A stretch of DNA of 64,000 nucleotides from assembly GCA_965153355.1 (NCBI GenBank), contig OZ231126.1, forward strand, positions 6,138,001 to 6,202,000. The letters are read 5' to 3'. The DNA comes from Flaccisagitta enflata. Lineage: Eukaryota; Chaetognatha; Sagittoidea; Aphragmophora. The notes beneath the pieces were generated by a model that made no database searches, was not told where the DNA came from, and worked only from the letters and a program-made list of their open reading frames with translations. Positions 1-11,761 of this stretch are shown one piece after another (position 1 is the stretch's first letter; each line of letters begins with the position of its first letter). The position numbers and the translations under genes are program-made.

Positions 1-741
1 CATGCCTCCCAATCTTCCATGGCCTGTGGGCCCGCTATCCCCCACCATTTGGCCACCTTATGGATTATCGCCGCCTTGTCTTCCTTTTGGATATTTTCCT
101 CAACCATCGTCAGATTCACATCTACCTCAACCTCCTATGCTCTGTGTGGATCCCGACCGACCGACGGACACAGCCAGTTATAGAGGTGCTTTGTCGCACC
201 TAAAAACGACAAGAAATGTGCGCAGTAACTAGTTTTGGGAATGAGTAGCTGATCCACGGATTATTACCTGCTTGAATGCTGGTGGCAATGTGCAATTCAC
301 GCATCGCCTGATTTTTAGTCGCGGACACGCGACTCTACACCATGCCGTGTTGGTCGGTACGTACAAAAGTCACATTTTTGAATTGCGAGCAGTTTTTGCA
401 TTACTGCTCCTGCCCATCCGTCCGCGACAGGATTGCCGTGTATCCAGCCTCGTTCTTTCAATATGCAGGTTTATATGACAAAGGCAGAATATTGATTTTC
501 ACGCTAGGATAAAATTGTTATATAAAGAGAAGAAAAAACTAGTTGTTTGTTTGGTGTGTATAATTGTTTCCACATGTTTGCTTTTTGTTTTTTTGTGTTT
601 TTTTTTTGGTACTTAATTTCATTGGATTTTTTCATCAATTAGAGAAAATTCACATTGCTCAAACATAATCGGATTCAGTAAGAAATAACGTCGAAGGGTG
701 GATAAATTCATTATATAACTCAAAAAGAGATTAAAATGGCT
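1..741. other. Gene-free left edge with family A repeat pieces
   Basis: No credible coding exon is visible. Two pieces of the dispersed family A element are present: about 124-212 (a CCGA/CGGA array followed by TTATAGAGGTGC and CACCTAAAAA) and about 310-470 (self-complementary head GTCGCGGACACGCGAC, then a TACTGCTCCTGCCC block and GCCGTGTATCCAGCC). The rest is A/T-rich single-copy sequence. It includes the 3' flank of the OTU gene, which ends at 742 on the minus strand. Confidence 0.6.
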
Positions 742-1262
742 TCAAGGACGCTTTACAACTTGAAAATGCCTCATTCTAGGAATGTTTGCAATAAAAATGG
801 ATTCCTCGTCGTCAGAAAAAGGAATACCGGCGTAAGGGTACCGTTCATATCTCCATACTCTTGGAGAAATTTCCGCACAAACATAAATGGGCGTTTTTAG
901 AATCCGCGCGAAAGCATTTATTTCTTTGTCCCGCATCCACACGCCATTCACGGACATTTGATTGACTTCCTCCTCATCTTCGCCCGCTTCTCTTTGAAAA
1001 TCAGTGACAAGTTTTCGTAACTCTTTATCGTGATTTTGACGTCCAGTGATCGCAACGGAGAGTGCATGAGCCAAGCAATTGCCGTCTTCGTCGACGTTGA
1101 TTAGAACTTGAGGCTTTCGTTGTGGAAGTGGCATTGTTCTGGCTCCTGACCAAACTGATCGTTTTGGAGACGCAAATCCAAGGCTTTCAGCAGTGCGTCG
1201 TTGCCATTCCGCACTCACAGGGCGAAAAAATCGTACTGGTCCCTTCACCGTTTCTTTAAAAA

Positions 1263-1301
<39 letters not shown>

Positions 1302-1311
1302 CCGAGTCAAA

Positions 1312-1386
<75 letters not shown>

Positions 1387-1464
1387 ACCAGATCCTGTAC
1401 ATATCACGGAGTCATCCTTGGTTTCTACATTGCCCGACGGACATGGTTGTTGTGTTGGACTCAT
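742..1464 (-). CDS. OTU-family cysteine protease (deubiquitinase-like), two exons, 195 aa
   Basis: Exons are 1464-1389 and 1253-742. The donor CTG|GTAAGT and the acceptor after a T-run (TTTAAAG) agree in phase (phase 1). The second exon has the OTU signature: VDEDGNC supplies Asp82 and nucleophile Cys85, and RHFQVV near the C-terminus supplies His188, the usual spacing and order of an OTU fold. OTU proteins cleave ubiquitin or ubiquitin-like chains in the cytosol or nucleus; the substrate here is unknown. At 195 aa it is hardly more than the catalytic domain. The intron is nearly all (GT)n and (CT)n on the coding strand. The frame stays open 5' to a possible acceptor CTCTAG at 1489, so a further 5' exon may exist and the ATG at 1464 may be internal. 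Family assignment is fairly safe; activity is inferred. Confidence 0.72.
1265..1384. repeat. (AG)n and (AC)n microsatellites in the OTU intron
   Basis: (AG)n runs over about 1268-1298 and (AC)n over about 1313-1384. They fill nearly the whole 135-bp intron. On the coding strand they are GT and CT tracts, the latter serving as polypyrimidine tract. Confidence 0.95.
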
Positions 1465-1488
1465 ATTAGACCCAGCGTGCCCATGCGA

Positions 1489-1489
1489 C

Positions 1490-1530
<41 letters not shown>

Positions 1531-1834
1531 TTTGTGAGTATAGATAATTTCAGCTCCTCCTGCAACGCTGCCCCTGTCCAACCACGGCTTGCTTAGGCCC
1601 TTTCAATCAACCTGTTTGATTTTTCCACAAGACTGCAAAGGTTGTGAGATGGTCTTCAGCTTTTCCAATTTGATCGGTTTCTTTGAACGTGGGGACAGGT
1701 TCTAAAAATGGAAGGAATTGCAGGATGAAAAGTATCTTATACAGATTCCCAGTTACCTCGATTCTGAGTGCTTTGTGCGGTTATACGTTTGACCATGTGT
1801 GTGTGCGTGCGCGTGTTTGTGTTGCGTGTTTGTG

Positions 1835-1933
<99 letters not shown>

Positions 1934-2168
1934 TATGTGTATGAATCTGTATGCGGTTCCGTGAAAAAAGGATCATGACACATTGGACCTGAAAAAGAAC
2001 GGCAAGAAGACAGAGAAACAGGAGGAAGAGGAATTTTAAAAAGTTTTGAGGCCGGTTTCAAGGCTGGATACGCGGGTGGGCAGGGGCAGTAATCAAAAAG
2101 CTATCTAAGCATTTGGTCACCAGAAGTCATGCAAAAATTGCCAGTAAACACCCGAACAAGCTAAGTGG

Positions 2169-2266
<98 letters not shown>

Positions 2267-2270
2267 AAAC
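1489..2270. repeat. Microsatellite cluster: (AG)n, (TG)n, (CAA)n
   Basis: (AG)n lies at about 1491-1526, (TG)n at about 1835-1925 and (CAA)n at about 2168-2267. Long poly-Gln, poly-Thr and Cys-Val reading frames across them are translation artefacts. Between them I see no exon, apart from a family A fragment around 2030-2090 (GGATACGCGGGTGGGCAGGG). Confidence 0.9.
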
Positions 2271-3072
2271 AGCGGCGGGAGCTGCAGCGGCGGCAAACAA
2301 AAGCGGCTTCAGTGGCAGCGGTAGTAGCAGTGGCAGAAGACAAACTGATAGTAATGAAATTTTAAATGCTGCTTATTTTAAAAGTCACGATTACCTTTAT
2401 TTTTTTCTGTATTGAATGGTTCATGTCTATGTATAACCACTGTACAAACAAGTGACATAGGGGTGACAATATCGTGGCGGACGGCAAGGCATACAAGCCC
2501 CATCCACACCTTTACCAACCCCATACTCACAAACACAGACCAGCATCAAAAATGCGCGTTTTTGCACTTTTTAACTCGATGATCACGGACCGGCGGACCG
2601 ACAGACCAATGAACCAACGGAGAGACAAAGCCTCTTATAGAGTTGCGTGTTTGCATTTAAAAAAGAAAGATTTGATTTTCAATACTTTTCATGGTCGAAT
2701 ATGTATCTGTTGGTGCATCTATAATACGGTTAGTTGGTCTGAAGTACCTCACTTTTTAATTTAGACACAGAACTTTACAAAAGGCTTTGTCAGTTTGTTG
2801 GTCCATTGGTCCGTCCATTGGTCTTGATCAAGTCAAATTGAGAAAGCGCAAATTTATGATGCTGTAGTTGCAATTGTCTCTGTGTGTGAGTAAGCATGGT
2901 GTGGGGGAGGGTATGGATGAGAGTTGTATGCCCTGGGGGGGCCCCCCCCCCCCCCCATCCGTAAAGACACTAAACCTGCGTCACTTATTGACAATTACAA
3001 ACTGAATGAGCTGAGACACTGTACATAGAAAAAAAACTCAAATGAGATAATCTTATGAAGATTCGAAAAATA
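2271..3072. other. Intergenic stretch with a family A copy and a G/C fold-back tract
   Basis: A minus-oriented family A copy covers about 2473-2665 (ATGCGCGTTTTTGCAC block, GACCGACAGACC array, CCTCTTATAGAGTTGCGTG). At 2935-2956 a run of about 7 G is followed directly by about 15 C, a potential hairpin where the exact length may be unreliable. No gene is recognised. Confidence 0.6.
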
Positions 3073-4848
3073 TTAAGTGGCGATTCTTATAATCTCAAAT
3101 CGGGATACACAAGTCTTTTGTCGTAATACCTTAAGCACGGATTTTCCTGCAGACTTTGATTGTTGAGGTTGCTTCTTCTTTCCTTCCTCTTGATTCACCA
3201 CCTTACGGTTGACACTCGACTTACGGGGTCGGGCATCTTTTTCTTCCCACTCTGCCTCTACAGGAAGACCGTATGTTTTGCCCTTGGAGACAGGGTTCTT
3301 GTTCCTTGCCAAACCATCGTTAATTTTCCTCACTGATCAATAAAAAGAATTAATGGAACGCAATTGCATTGTCAATATTTCAAAAGTCTATATTGGGCCT
3401 TTAAATGAATCATTCATACTTTTAGCTTGCTGTCTTTTCCCTGAATCACGATATATCTGCTCGCGATCGTGTTTGGCCTTGCGAGTTCGGAGATCTGCAG
3501 CCAAGCGTTTCCGCTGTACTGCAGAGAGCGGCCAACCCTGAGACTTCCACAATCTCGAGACCCAGTGGTCCTCGATGCTGTCGTCACCGTAGTCCAGCCT
3601 TGTGTGATGGTAGGGAAAGTAAGATTTAGCTACAGAACATGCTGGCAACTTGAAGAAGCTTTGTCCGTCTTTTGGTCTGCTTATCCATCCATTGGTCCAT
3701 TTGTCCATTGAAATTGAAAGGTATGACATTTTAGCATTTTAGATGCTGCAGTTGTAATTAAATGCAAGGGGAAAGGAGGGGGGGGTATGGCACAACGCAA
3801 TCCTCCCTATTACTTCTGTACTGGTAACGGGTCAGGGATCTTTGAAGAAAGAGTCAGGGATCCTTTTGATACTTATCAATTGATCCCAGTCAATTCACTT
3901 ATCGTTTTGGATCTTTTAATTCCGCTTTCTTTGAATTCATTTTTAGTTGCGTGCACGCGACTCTACGACCCGCTTTGTCCGTCAGTCGGTTGGCTGGTCG
4001 GTCAGTCGGTCATGTTTTACTTTATTTTATGATTTTATTTCTTTGACCTTACTGCTCCTGCCCAAAGGGTCCAGCGACCACAAATATGGCCCCTGCCCAC
4101 CCGCACGCGACTTTGGTAGCGTGGGGCTAGCCTAGCATTCCCCCTCCCACAAACACAAATGAGTTATAGCGGGATGGACCAACGGACTAGTCAACACACA
4201 AAGCCTCGCAAGTCCCGTGTCGTCGGCAATAAAGGGAGAGAAAGAGAGACAGAGAGGCAGAGAGAGGTATAGACAGACAGAGACAAGGACCATGGGCAGA
4301 CTAACAGACACGTTTAGTAATTTAAGGACACAATGATTGAGAGGCAGATAGACTGAAAAAGACTGATATGTAGATCAACAAGAAAACAGACTAATAGACA
4401 GACAAACGATGAAGGGGATACAGCACCGAATGTATTCATGGCTTCCAAATATGATTCTTTGAAGGGCTTTGTGTAAGCGTCGGCGACAGTAGGCGAAGGG
4501 TCACCATCAGTGGACATTGAGTTGCGCGTTGCAGCGTCATAGGACGACAAAACCGGAAGAGAAGCTGCGTCCTCCCCATCCGTCCTGATTGAATCATTTA
4601 TGTCGCAGCTCTCGCTAGGAGTAATTTTGTTCGTGTTTGTTGCATCTTCAGCAGAGTTAGTATTGAACGACTCTGACTCCTTGGCTGCATAAGAAAAAAT
4701 ATTGGCAATAAAACTATGAAACAATAGCAAAATAGGTATCTCTAATAAGAAAGTTTCTAGTACTTTTCAGTCCTTTCATAACCATCTTAATTAAGACAAA
4801 ATAGACGGAAAGAGACTGAGACGGAAAATCAGTGTCACGGCTTGGTAA

Positions 4849-4920
<72 letters not shown>

Positions 4921-5530
4921 ATCCCTGAGACACAGAAACACGTCTATGGGAGCGGCATTTTTCATTTCGTATTTCAAATTTGGTCTTGTTTGCTTTGGTC
5001 GTCGTGTTCTTGAGTGGTTACTTTGGTGATATGTTATCATTCCAAACAGACATTCAGAGGCGCAGACATACAGATGAATGAGTGTGTTCATGACTTCCAT
5101 GCGTGGTGTTCGTCTTTGAAACTGCTTTCCGTTCGGCCCCCGATCCCCCGAGCGTGAGCAAAGCGCACGGCTGTGACGGTGGTGGTGGTGTGGAAGGGGA
5201 GGCAGACACAGGGGGGGGATGGACAAGTGGGCGGACGGACACATAAAGGATTGACTTGGGTTGATAAGGAGGGGGAACAGACAGACATGTAGCCAGTAGG
5301 ACAGACAGGCATGGCTAAAGAAAGACAAGCGGGCAAACGAGGGATCATGTTGGTGCATCAGCCTCCTTTTGCGCGGCGTCGATGTCTTGATTCCTCAAAC
5401 ACTACTGCTGCTGCTGCTACTGCCGTTGTTGTCGGCAGCGGCTTTTGGATGTAATTGTCCGTGATGTTGTTGTTGTTATTGTTGGTAATGTTGTTGTTGT
5501 TGTTGTTGTTGCTGTTGTTGTTGTTGTTGT

Positions 5531-5605
<75 letters not shown>

Positions 5606-5773
5606 GCACGCTCACACACATGGAGACAAGTTTGATAGTGTCAGAGGCAGATGTAGATAGACAAAAGATAGACAGGTAGAAAAATTACCAGGCGGTTTCC
5701 TACGACGTGCCATTCGCATCTTTTCCATCTTTTTCTTTACATTGCGATTCGGTTTTGCGTTGAATGAACGCAT
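3073..5773 (-). CDS. Orphan nuclear-looking protein, four exons, 270 aa
   Basis: Proposed exons are 5773-5689, 4684-4427, 3629-3420 and 3332-3073. All internal junctions are phase 1 and each joins without a stop (donors GTAATT, GTGCTG, GTATGA; acceptors TTATGCAG, TCTGTAG, TGATCAG). The product has a very basic start rich in Arg and Lys, and a Ser/Thr/Asp-rich acidic middle from exon 2. A conserved-looking block containing DYGDDSIEDHWVSRLW follows, then a Lys/Arg-rich tail. I do not recognise the family. The charge pattern would suit a nuclear or RNA/chromatin-associated protein, which is inference only. Exon 2's donor (GTGCTG) is weak and the 5' end could lie further upstream. The introns hold (AG)n, (CAA)n-type and family A repeats. 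Confidence 0.5.
3943..4135 (+). mobile_element. Family A dispersed repeat, nearly complete copy
   Basis: The order is typical: TTTTTAGTTGCGTGCACGCG head, ACTCTACGACCCGCTTTGTC, a GTCGGT/CAGTCGGT array, an A/T-rich middle, TACTGCTCCTGCCC, then GCCCCTGCCCACCCGCACGC. It lies in an intron of the orphan gene. No coding capacity. Confidence 0.7.
4851..4914. repeat. (GA)n microsatellite
   Basis: Perfect dinucleotide run inside the first intron of the orphan gene. Confidence 0.97.
5461..5603. repeat. (GTT)n followed by (GA)n microsatellite
   Basis: A TTG/GTT trinucleotide tract runs over about 5461-5534 and passes directly into (GA)n at about 5535-5603, in the same intron. Confidence 0.95.
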
Positions 5774-6365
5774 TGTTCATAAAGCGTAACTCAAATGAAG
5801 AGGAAACAAAAAAATTCAAACGAATAATTATTTTGACGCTCCACTAAATTCTGCAGTTGCAATCAACAACTTCTACGGCGCAGTTTAACGAGGAAAACTC
5901 TGCTCTACGTAGACAGCGTCCGCTGTGCTTGTGATTATGTAGCATAAAAATAGTAATGTGTTACTGTACATGAATTTTTTACTGTATCCATTGTGCAAAA
6001 ATATGAGACTATGTATTTAGATTCCTTTCATCATTCAAACGCTTTTTCATTTTTTTATGTACTTCCCATTTGAAACTCGAAATTCTGGGTTTTGATGGTC
6101 TTCCCCGACTTCTCGTTTACCCAAAACCATTGTCCGTTATGAGTTTGAGTAATGCGCCTCCTCAAAAAATGATCAAACGTATGATTATTCTCATTGGTAT
6201 TGATCCAAATACAAAATGACATAAGACATCGGATTTTTCCCTCAAAAACTAACAAAAGGCCCTCTAAAGAGTGCATTGAGACTGCTTAGGCCCAAGAAAA
6301 GACCATCTGAAAACCTTCGATGTTCCGCTATTACAGTCCTTAATCTTCTTTCTTGAACTTCACAG
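5774..6365. other. Intergenic gap between divergent genes
   Basis: It lies between the start of the minus-strand orphan gene and the first recognisable plus-strand IkB exon. It is A/T-rich and I see no repeat or exon in it. The missing 5' exon(s) of the IkB gene and both promoters could be here, but nothing in the sequence proves it. Confidence 0.4.
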
Positions 6366-8908
6366 TGATCGAGGATGAAGACGCGGCTTTGTACATTATC
6401 AGTCGGGCCACGAGTCCTTCTCAATTGAACATGCATAACAAGTCCTGGTCAGCGCCGATCCATCTGGCCGCCAAAGTCAACAACGCCAATTCCTTGAGGG
6501 ATTTGATCGTCGCCGGCGCCAACGTGGCGGAGAGAGACGCCAGAGGAGACACCGCCTTACACATCGCCGCATCGAGAGGGTAAGTTTAGTAAACGATTCT
6601 GGAATTCCATTGGTTCTACTGGTACTGGAAGTTATTTTTGGGTGCGCCAATGCACCTCTATCTGGCTTTGTCCGTTGGTCGGTCTGTTGGTTGGTCGGTC
6701 GGTAACGCATATGTTCGACGATCCACTTACTGGCACCTTACTGGCCTACTTTCGCTTGTTTCTCGCGGAATGGAATGAAACAATGATAGATTCACATGAG
6801 CGATTGGTGGTATTGTGGAACTGCCAGGTCTGTATATAGTTCTACATTTCTCTCCTCCCCCCCCGTGGGGTTTGGAGATGGGGAAGGAAATCTCAGGATG
6901 GACAAAGAGAACACAATTTAACATTATTTGAACCTTAAAAACATTGTTTTATTGCTATATGTATATGTGGAAGAAAATCATGGATTTTCTAACGCCACGC
7001 GACACGTCGCGGGGAAGATAATCAAACAGGGGGGGGGGGAAATAATCAAAGGTCATAGAACTATACACACCCCTGGGTACTGCTTATTTGGCAAGAAATA
7101 ATGGGATCGATTGAAAGGACCATCAGGACGATATGGATGGGAGAACCATCCCTATACCCTTATATTTGGTAAGGTGAAAAGTGTTAATCTCTTCCTTTAC
7201 ATCTTACCAATTTTCCACTAAGGCACTTGGAGTCTGTGGTGTCGTTAACCCGTCCTTTGTCCCGAGATGATCCCGTCATCACCAACTACAAGCCTCCCTT
7301 TCAAAGACTACCGCAGAATTTGGAAGTGACCAATTACGATGGATTGACTTGCTTCCATCTCGCCGCCTTACACAGGTTTGTGTAATGCACACAGATACAC
7401 GGATCTAGCTCTGGAGATCGCAGGTGTGCATGACAATTTGGTTGCATAAGATTGCCAACAGACATTCCCGAAAACATTCTTATTTGATTTTGGTCCTTTG
7501 TAAAAGCTCCGTTTAGTTTATACTCAAAAAATGTTTAATTTTCTCGCTTCTTAACACGAACGAGCGTAACCCCCGGACAAAATTTTATCAGTGCAACTGA
7601 ACTGTCTGTCAAATTTTCTTTTTTTTTAATTCAATGAACTACGATGTTTTTTTTTCTCCTCATCGTTCAATCTCGAGGAATCGAATCGGGTCTCGATGTC
7701 AATGACCTTTTCTCTTTGTTTTTCTAAGCGCGGAGCTCTTTTTATATTGGTTTGAATTGTATTTCGGCGCATGAATTGGCTTCTTCCCACAGACGGAAGC
7801 GGCAAAAGCCTGATCATGCAGTTTCGCTACGGCGCTGATGTCATTGGCTAGAATGATTTCATACTTCAATGATCAAGTTCCCTTTGTCTTTGTCCGCCTT
7901 TAGACGAAAACTGATCATGCACGAGCTGAGAGATTAGAGATTAGAGAGATAAAGGATTAATTAAGAAAAATATTCTTTATATTTATAAAGTTCATCTTTC
8001 TTTTTCTTCCCTCCAGACGAAAGCGGATCATGCAAGAATTGTACCGATACGGAGCCGACGTCAACGCGGCCGACACGAAAAGCGGCCGAACAGCGCTGCA
8101 TTTCGCCGTTGAAAAAGGCGACACGGATGTCGTCAAATATTTACTGCAGGTGAGCACTATTAGCCGGAAATGATGGATGTTTATGTTGGTCTTTATTGGG
8201 CTGCTTGTCTGAGCGATTCCTAATGTACTCGATGATTCATAGAGAACTTAGTTATTAAACCACAAATTTGTTGTTTACATATATGTTATGTGGTTACGGG
8301 CGGAAATGAATAATCAACAGAAACTCAAAACCTTTTTGCCTTTTTCTTTCTCTTTCAAACGATTTTTCCCCCTGTTTCTCTTTCTTCATCTTCTTCTTCT
8401 TCTTCCTTCTTCCACTACTCTTCTTTCTCCTTCTTTTTCTTCTTCTCTTTCTTCTTCTCTTCCTTCTTCTCTTCCTTCTTCTCTTCCCTCTCCTTATCTT
8501 TCTTCTTCTCTTCCCTCTCCTTATCTTTCTTCTTCTTTTTCCTTCTCCTTTTCCTTCTCTTTCTTTTTCTTCTCCTCTTCCTTCTCTTCCTCCTCCTCTT
8601 CCTGCTTCTTTTCCTTCTCCTTTTCCTTTTCCTCCTCCTCCCTCCCTCAGAACTGCAAAGCCGATGTAAACAGCGAATCGATGGACGGATCGACTCCTCT
8701 TTGTTTGGCCGAAGGGCGTGGTTTCACTTCGTTGGCGGCGTTGCTCCGGAGTTACGGCGCCGACCGAAGTCGAGGTATCCAGGCTTTCCGTATGAAAGAC
8801 CGCATGGATGACGACGACGATGATGAAGGCTGCGGTCGTCATGATGAATCGGATTACGAGTCCGACTGCGAGCAATCCTCCAGCGAGGATTTTGCCAATT
8901 TGTTGTAA
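6366..8908 (+). CDS. NFKBIA: IkB/Cactus-like NF-kB inhibitor, last four exons (5' incomplete)
   Basis: Exons are 6366-6579, 7223-7375, 8017-8149 and 8651-8908 (stop TAA). Phases match (1/2, 2/2, 2/0, 0), with donors GTAAGT, GTTTGT, GTGAGC. Five ankyrin repeats are visible, for example SAPIHLAAKVNNANSL, GDTALHIAASRG, NYDGLTCFHLAAL, SGRTALHFAVEKGD and DGSTPLCLAEGRG. The third and fourth match the IkB pattern TNYxGxTCxHLA and NGRTALHLAV. The C-terminus is an acidic Asp/Glu/Ser-rich PEST-like tail, as in IkB-alpha. IkB proteins hold Rel/NF-kB dimers in the cytoplasm until signal-dependent degradation. The N-terminal exon, which would carry the phosphodegron serines, was not found. Exon 4 is preceded by a polypyrimidine tract of about 300 bp. 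Confidence 0.85.
6638..6760 (+). mobile_element. Family A-related fragment in IkB intron
   Basis: Contains GGGTGCGCCAATGCACC head, a TTGGTCGGTCTGTTGGTTGG array and AACGCATATGTTCGACGATC. The same subfamily occurs at about 12185-12300 (CACGCACTTGTTCGACGATC). Confidence 0.55.
7781..7935 (+). pseudogene. Two decayed partial copies of IkB exon 3 with their acceptors
   Basis: The real exon 3 begins CCAG|ACGAAAGCGGATCATG. Just upstream, in the same intron, are CCACAGACGGAAGCGGCA (about 7788) and CTTTAGACGAAAACTGATCA (about 7899). Both are followed by ATCATGCA and then diverging sequence. The first copy extends through a match to CGATACGGAGCCGACGTC. In the phase used by the gene it reaches a stop, so neither copy is a usable alternative exon. 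They look like remnants of tandem duplication of an exon start. Confidence 0.6.
8341..8650 (+). repeat. About 300-bp polypyrimidine (CTT)-rich tract before an acceptor
   Basis: Almost pure C/T, mainly TTC, TCTTCC and CCT units, ending CCCTCAG at the acceptor of IkB exon 4. Apparent Ser/Phe/Pro reading frames through it are artefacts. Confidence 0.9.
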
Positions 8909-9543
8909 TCGTATTTCAATTTCGCCTAGCAAAAAACAAAAACGGAATGTTCATTAAAAAAAAAAAAGAAAAAATTTTTCGGATACCAAGGTTACAGAAG
9001 TCAGAATGCTAACTCTTTGGATCGGTCGTGTCAATTAGAAAGGTTATTCATTCTTTCCTATTTACCAGTTACCCTGTGTCTCTCCCCCCCCCACTAGCGC
9101 GAGGACAATGGAACGTTCTCTTTATATATCTATTATCTTGAATCAAATTGTCAAACATACATTTACTTATGATTATGAAACCTTGAGTTCAAAGGACCCC
9201 AGTGTGACGTACCGCACGAATCGTGCTATACCTGAATTACCTGTGATCTGGGGGTTAGGTTGGGATCGGCATGGGCTTAAGACAGGTTGACTATTTCGCG
9301 AATTGCATAGACAAATCAACTGGAATAATGTTTATGACGGTGTCAGAGCGACGCGGACCTTCACCAATATGGTTGCATATATCTTTAGCGTAAAGTCAAA
9401 ACAGAAGTCATTGAATTGACGTCACTCAAAATTGAGTCTCAGCATCACTTAAGCATACCTCTCATACTTAATCGTCGGTCGGTGAACGGTCAAATACCAT
9501 CGACCAACCCCCTTTCCTGAGATAACGGTTCCACTTTCATGGA
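8909..9543. other. 3' flank of IkB gene, nothing recognised
   Basis: Shortly after the stop is an A-run (ATTAAAAAAAAAAAAG). No canonical AATAAA was found close by. The rest shows no exon or repeat that I recognise. Confidence 0.4.
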
Positions 9544-9901
9544 GTACAGACGGGACCCTAATAAGAGCGGAGGAGGGACCCAAAGTTTTAGCATCACCCC
9601 CTAAAGCTCAAATGGTTCAAGCATTTCTCTTGATTTTTGAATTTTTACCTAGAACACCCTTAAATTTGGCAAAATCACGCTCTGAACCCTTATAAAATTA
9701 AACCCAATTTTTTCTTCAATTTTGAAAATTTGGGGGTGTTCTATGTGGAAATTCAAAAATCGCCACGGTGGCGCCAATTGTATCCACCCAAGGCGTTATC
9801 CGCCATTGCAACTAAGAAATTTGCTTGAGCCATATAGGCTGTAGGGGGTGATGCTAAAACTTTGGGTCCCTCCTCCGCTCTTATTAGGGTCCCGTCTGTA
9901 C
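9544..9901. mobile_element. Fold-back MITE with perfect 60-bp terminal inverted repeats
   Basis: Bases 9544-9603 (GTACAGACGGGACCCTAATA...) and 9842-9901 (...TATTAGGGTCCCGTCTGTAC, read on the plus strand) are exact reverse complements for 60 bp. The inner part is also partly inverted (GAATTTTTACC/GGAAATTCAAAAATC), so the whole 358 bp can fold into one hairpin. No ORF. If the true end is CAGACGGG, the element is flanked by TA on both sides, as for Tc1/mariner-type insertions; this is inference. Confidence 0.85.
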
Positions 9902-10464
9902 ATGTATTTCTGCTGGTCATTGGAATTTGTACGGTGCCTTTATGGTTAAAACGTTATTGGTCTTTTACCCTTTGTCATCATTTGTGCTGCAAATTTGATG
10001 CGAGATGACGCGTTGAATCTTGGAATTTGGATGCTTTATTTATTTGTTTCATGAATATGTTCTGCCTTTATTCAAACACTGCATACTGTATAATGCACCA
10101 TTGTTTTTTTACTTTCACTGTTAGGGCTGTAAATATGAAAGGATGTTCCAAATGTCTAACAAAAAAAACTCATCTTTATAAATGCTTGATTGTTGGTTAG
10201 ATTTGAGAGTTCTGTGGTCGCGTTGGATGGTCCCTTGTGGTCGCGCTGTGGTCTCCTGTGTGATGTGCTTGATTCATTGTATCCAGCTGGTTCGCCTACA
10301 CTTATATTGAATTTCATCTTCTTCCATCTCTCATTGCTTTCTTTCATTGTTTTGATCGAAAAACCTAAATGAGGGTCGTCATGAGTGAATCAGTTTCGAA
10401 AGCAAACATGCTATGCTCAGTTGCTCGTTAGGTAGCTTTCTTTGCTGCGCATAAAATTGAGGTC
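9902..10464. other. Intergenic, nothing recognised
   Basis: A/T-rich, low-complexity in places. I see no exon, RNA gene or repeat shared with the rest of the window. Confidence 0.4.
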
Positions 10465-10622
10465 ATCCTACTGCAGGGTTAAGGATGCGCGGGATTTCCA
10501 AAAGCGTTCGCGTTCGCGTTTTCCAGCAGCTCGCGCATCGCGTTACGCATCGCATCCAACGTTTTTGGCGGCTAATGCGTTCGCGTTACGCGTTTTCAAC
10601 GCTTCTTACACTATTTTCTTTT

Positions 10623-10685
<63 letters not shown>

Positions 10686-10738
10686 GAGAAAGAAAGAAGA
10701 AGGAGAAAAGAAAAACAAAAGAAAGGCAGAAAGAAGGA

Positions 10739-10814
<76 letters not shown>

Positions 10815-11670
10815 AAAAAGGAGAAAAGAAAAACAAAAGGAAGGCAGAAAGAAAGATAGAAGGAAGAAAAAGAGAAAGAAGGAAAGAGAGGAAAAGAGTA
10901 TGATAGAAAGAAAGAAAAAAAGAAAGATAGAAAAAAAGAGAATGAAAGAAAAAAAAGAAAGAAATGAAAGAAAACAAGGCCAGATACACGGCCACCAGTT
11001 GCGGATGGGTGGGCAGGGGCGGATATGCGCGTTTTCCCACTTTTCAACTCATGCTGACGGACGGACCAACGGACCAATGGACAAAGCCTCTTATAGAGTT
11101 GCGTGTCAGCAACTAAAAAGAAAATAAGGAAAGAAATAAAGAAAGAGGAGTAATTATGGAATTTATGAAAGAATGAAAAAAACAAGTGACGCGGGGTCGC
11201 AACCCTCATTCACACGCAACTCTCTCCCAACTCAGACTCAGACTCATACACAACAAGTGATGCGGGGTCACAATATCGTTGCGGATGGGTGGGTAGGGGT
11301 TTCCAACCCCCATCCACGCCCCAATACCCCACATATACACAAACATACGCTAAAGTACACAAAATGCTCATTTTCATTTTCATTTTGTTTTCATTTTTTC
11401 ATTTTCATTTGACTCATACTCATACTGACCGACTGACAGACCAATAAACCAACAGAGGGAGGGATGGACAAAGCCTCTTTTAGAGTTGTATGTCCGCAAC
11501 TAAAAAGCTTCCAAAAATCTCATTTTCCCACTTTTTGACTCGTGCTGGCAGACCAACAAATGGACGGAAAAAGCCTCCTATAGAGTTGTGTGTCCGCAAC
11601 GGAAACAAGTTAACCAGGGTCGCAATATTATCGTGGCAAACAACCTTCCCTCCCCAAGCACATGCTCGCG

Positions 11671-11761
<91 letters not shown>

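Noticed and set aside
2113-2415. Poly-Thr / poly-Gln / poly-Cys proteins across the CAA repeat
   Set aside because: Translation of a (CAA)n microsatellite in several frames; no splice or family support.
8288-8908. 206-aa continuous ORF ending with the IkB C-terminus
   Set aside because: Its first part is an intronic polypyrimidine tract; the real exon begins at 8651 after CCCTCAG.
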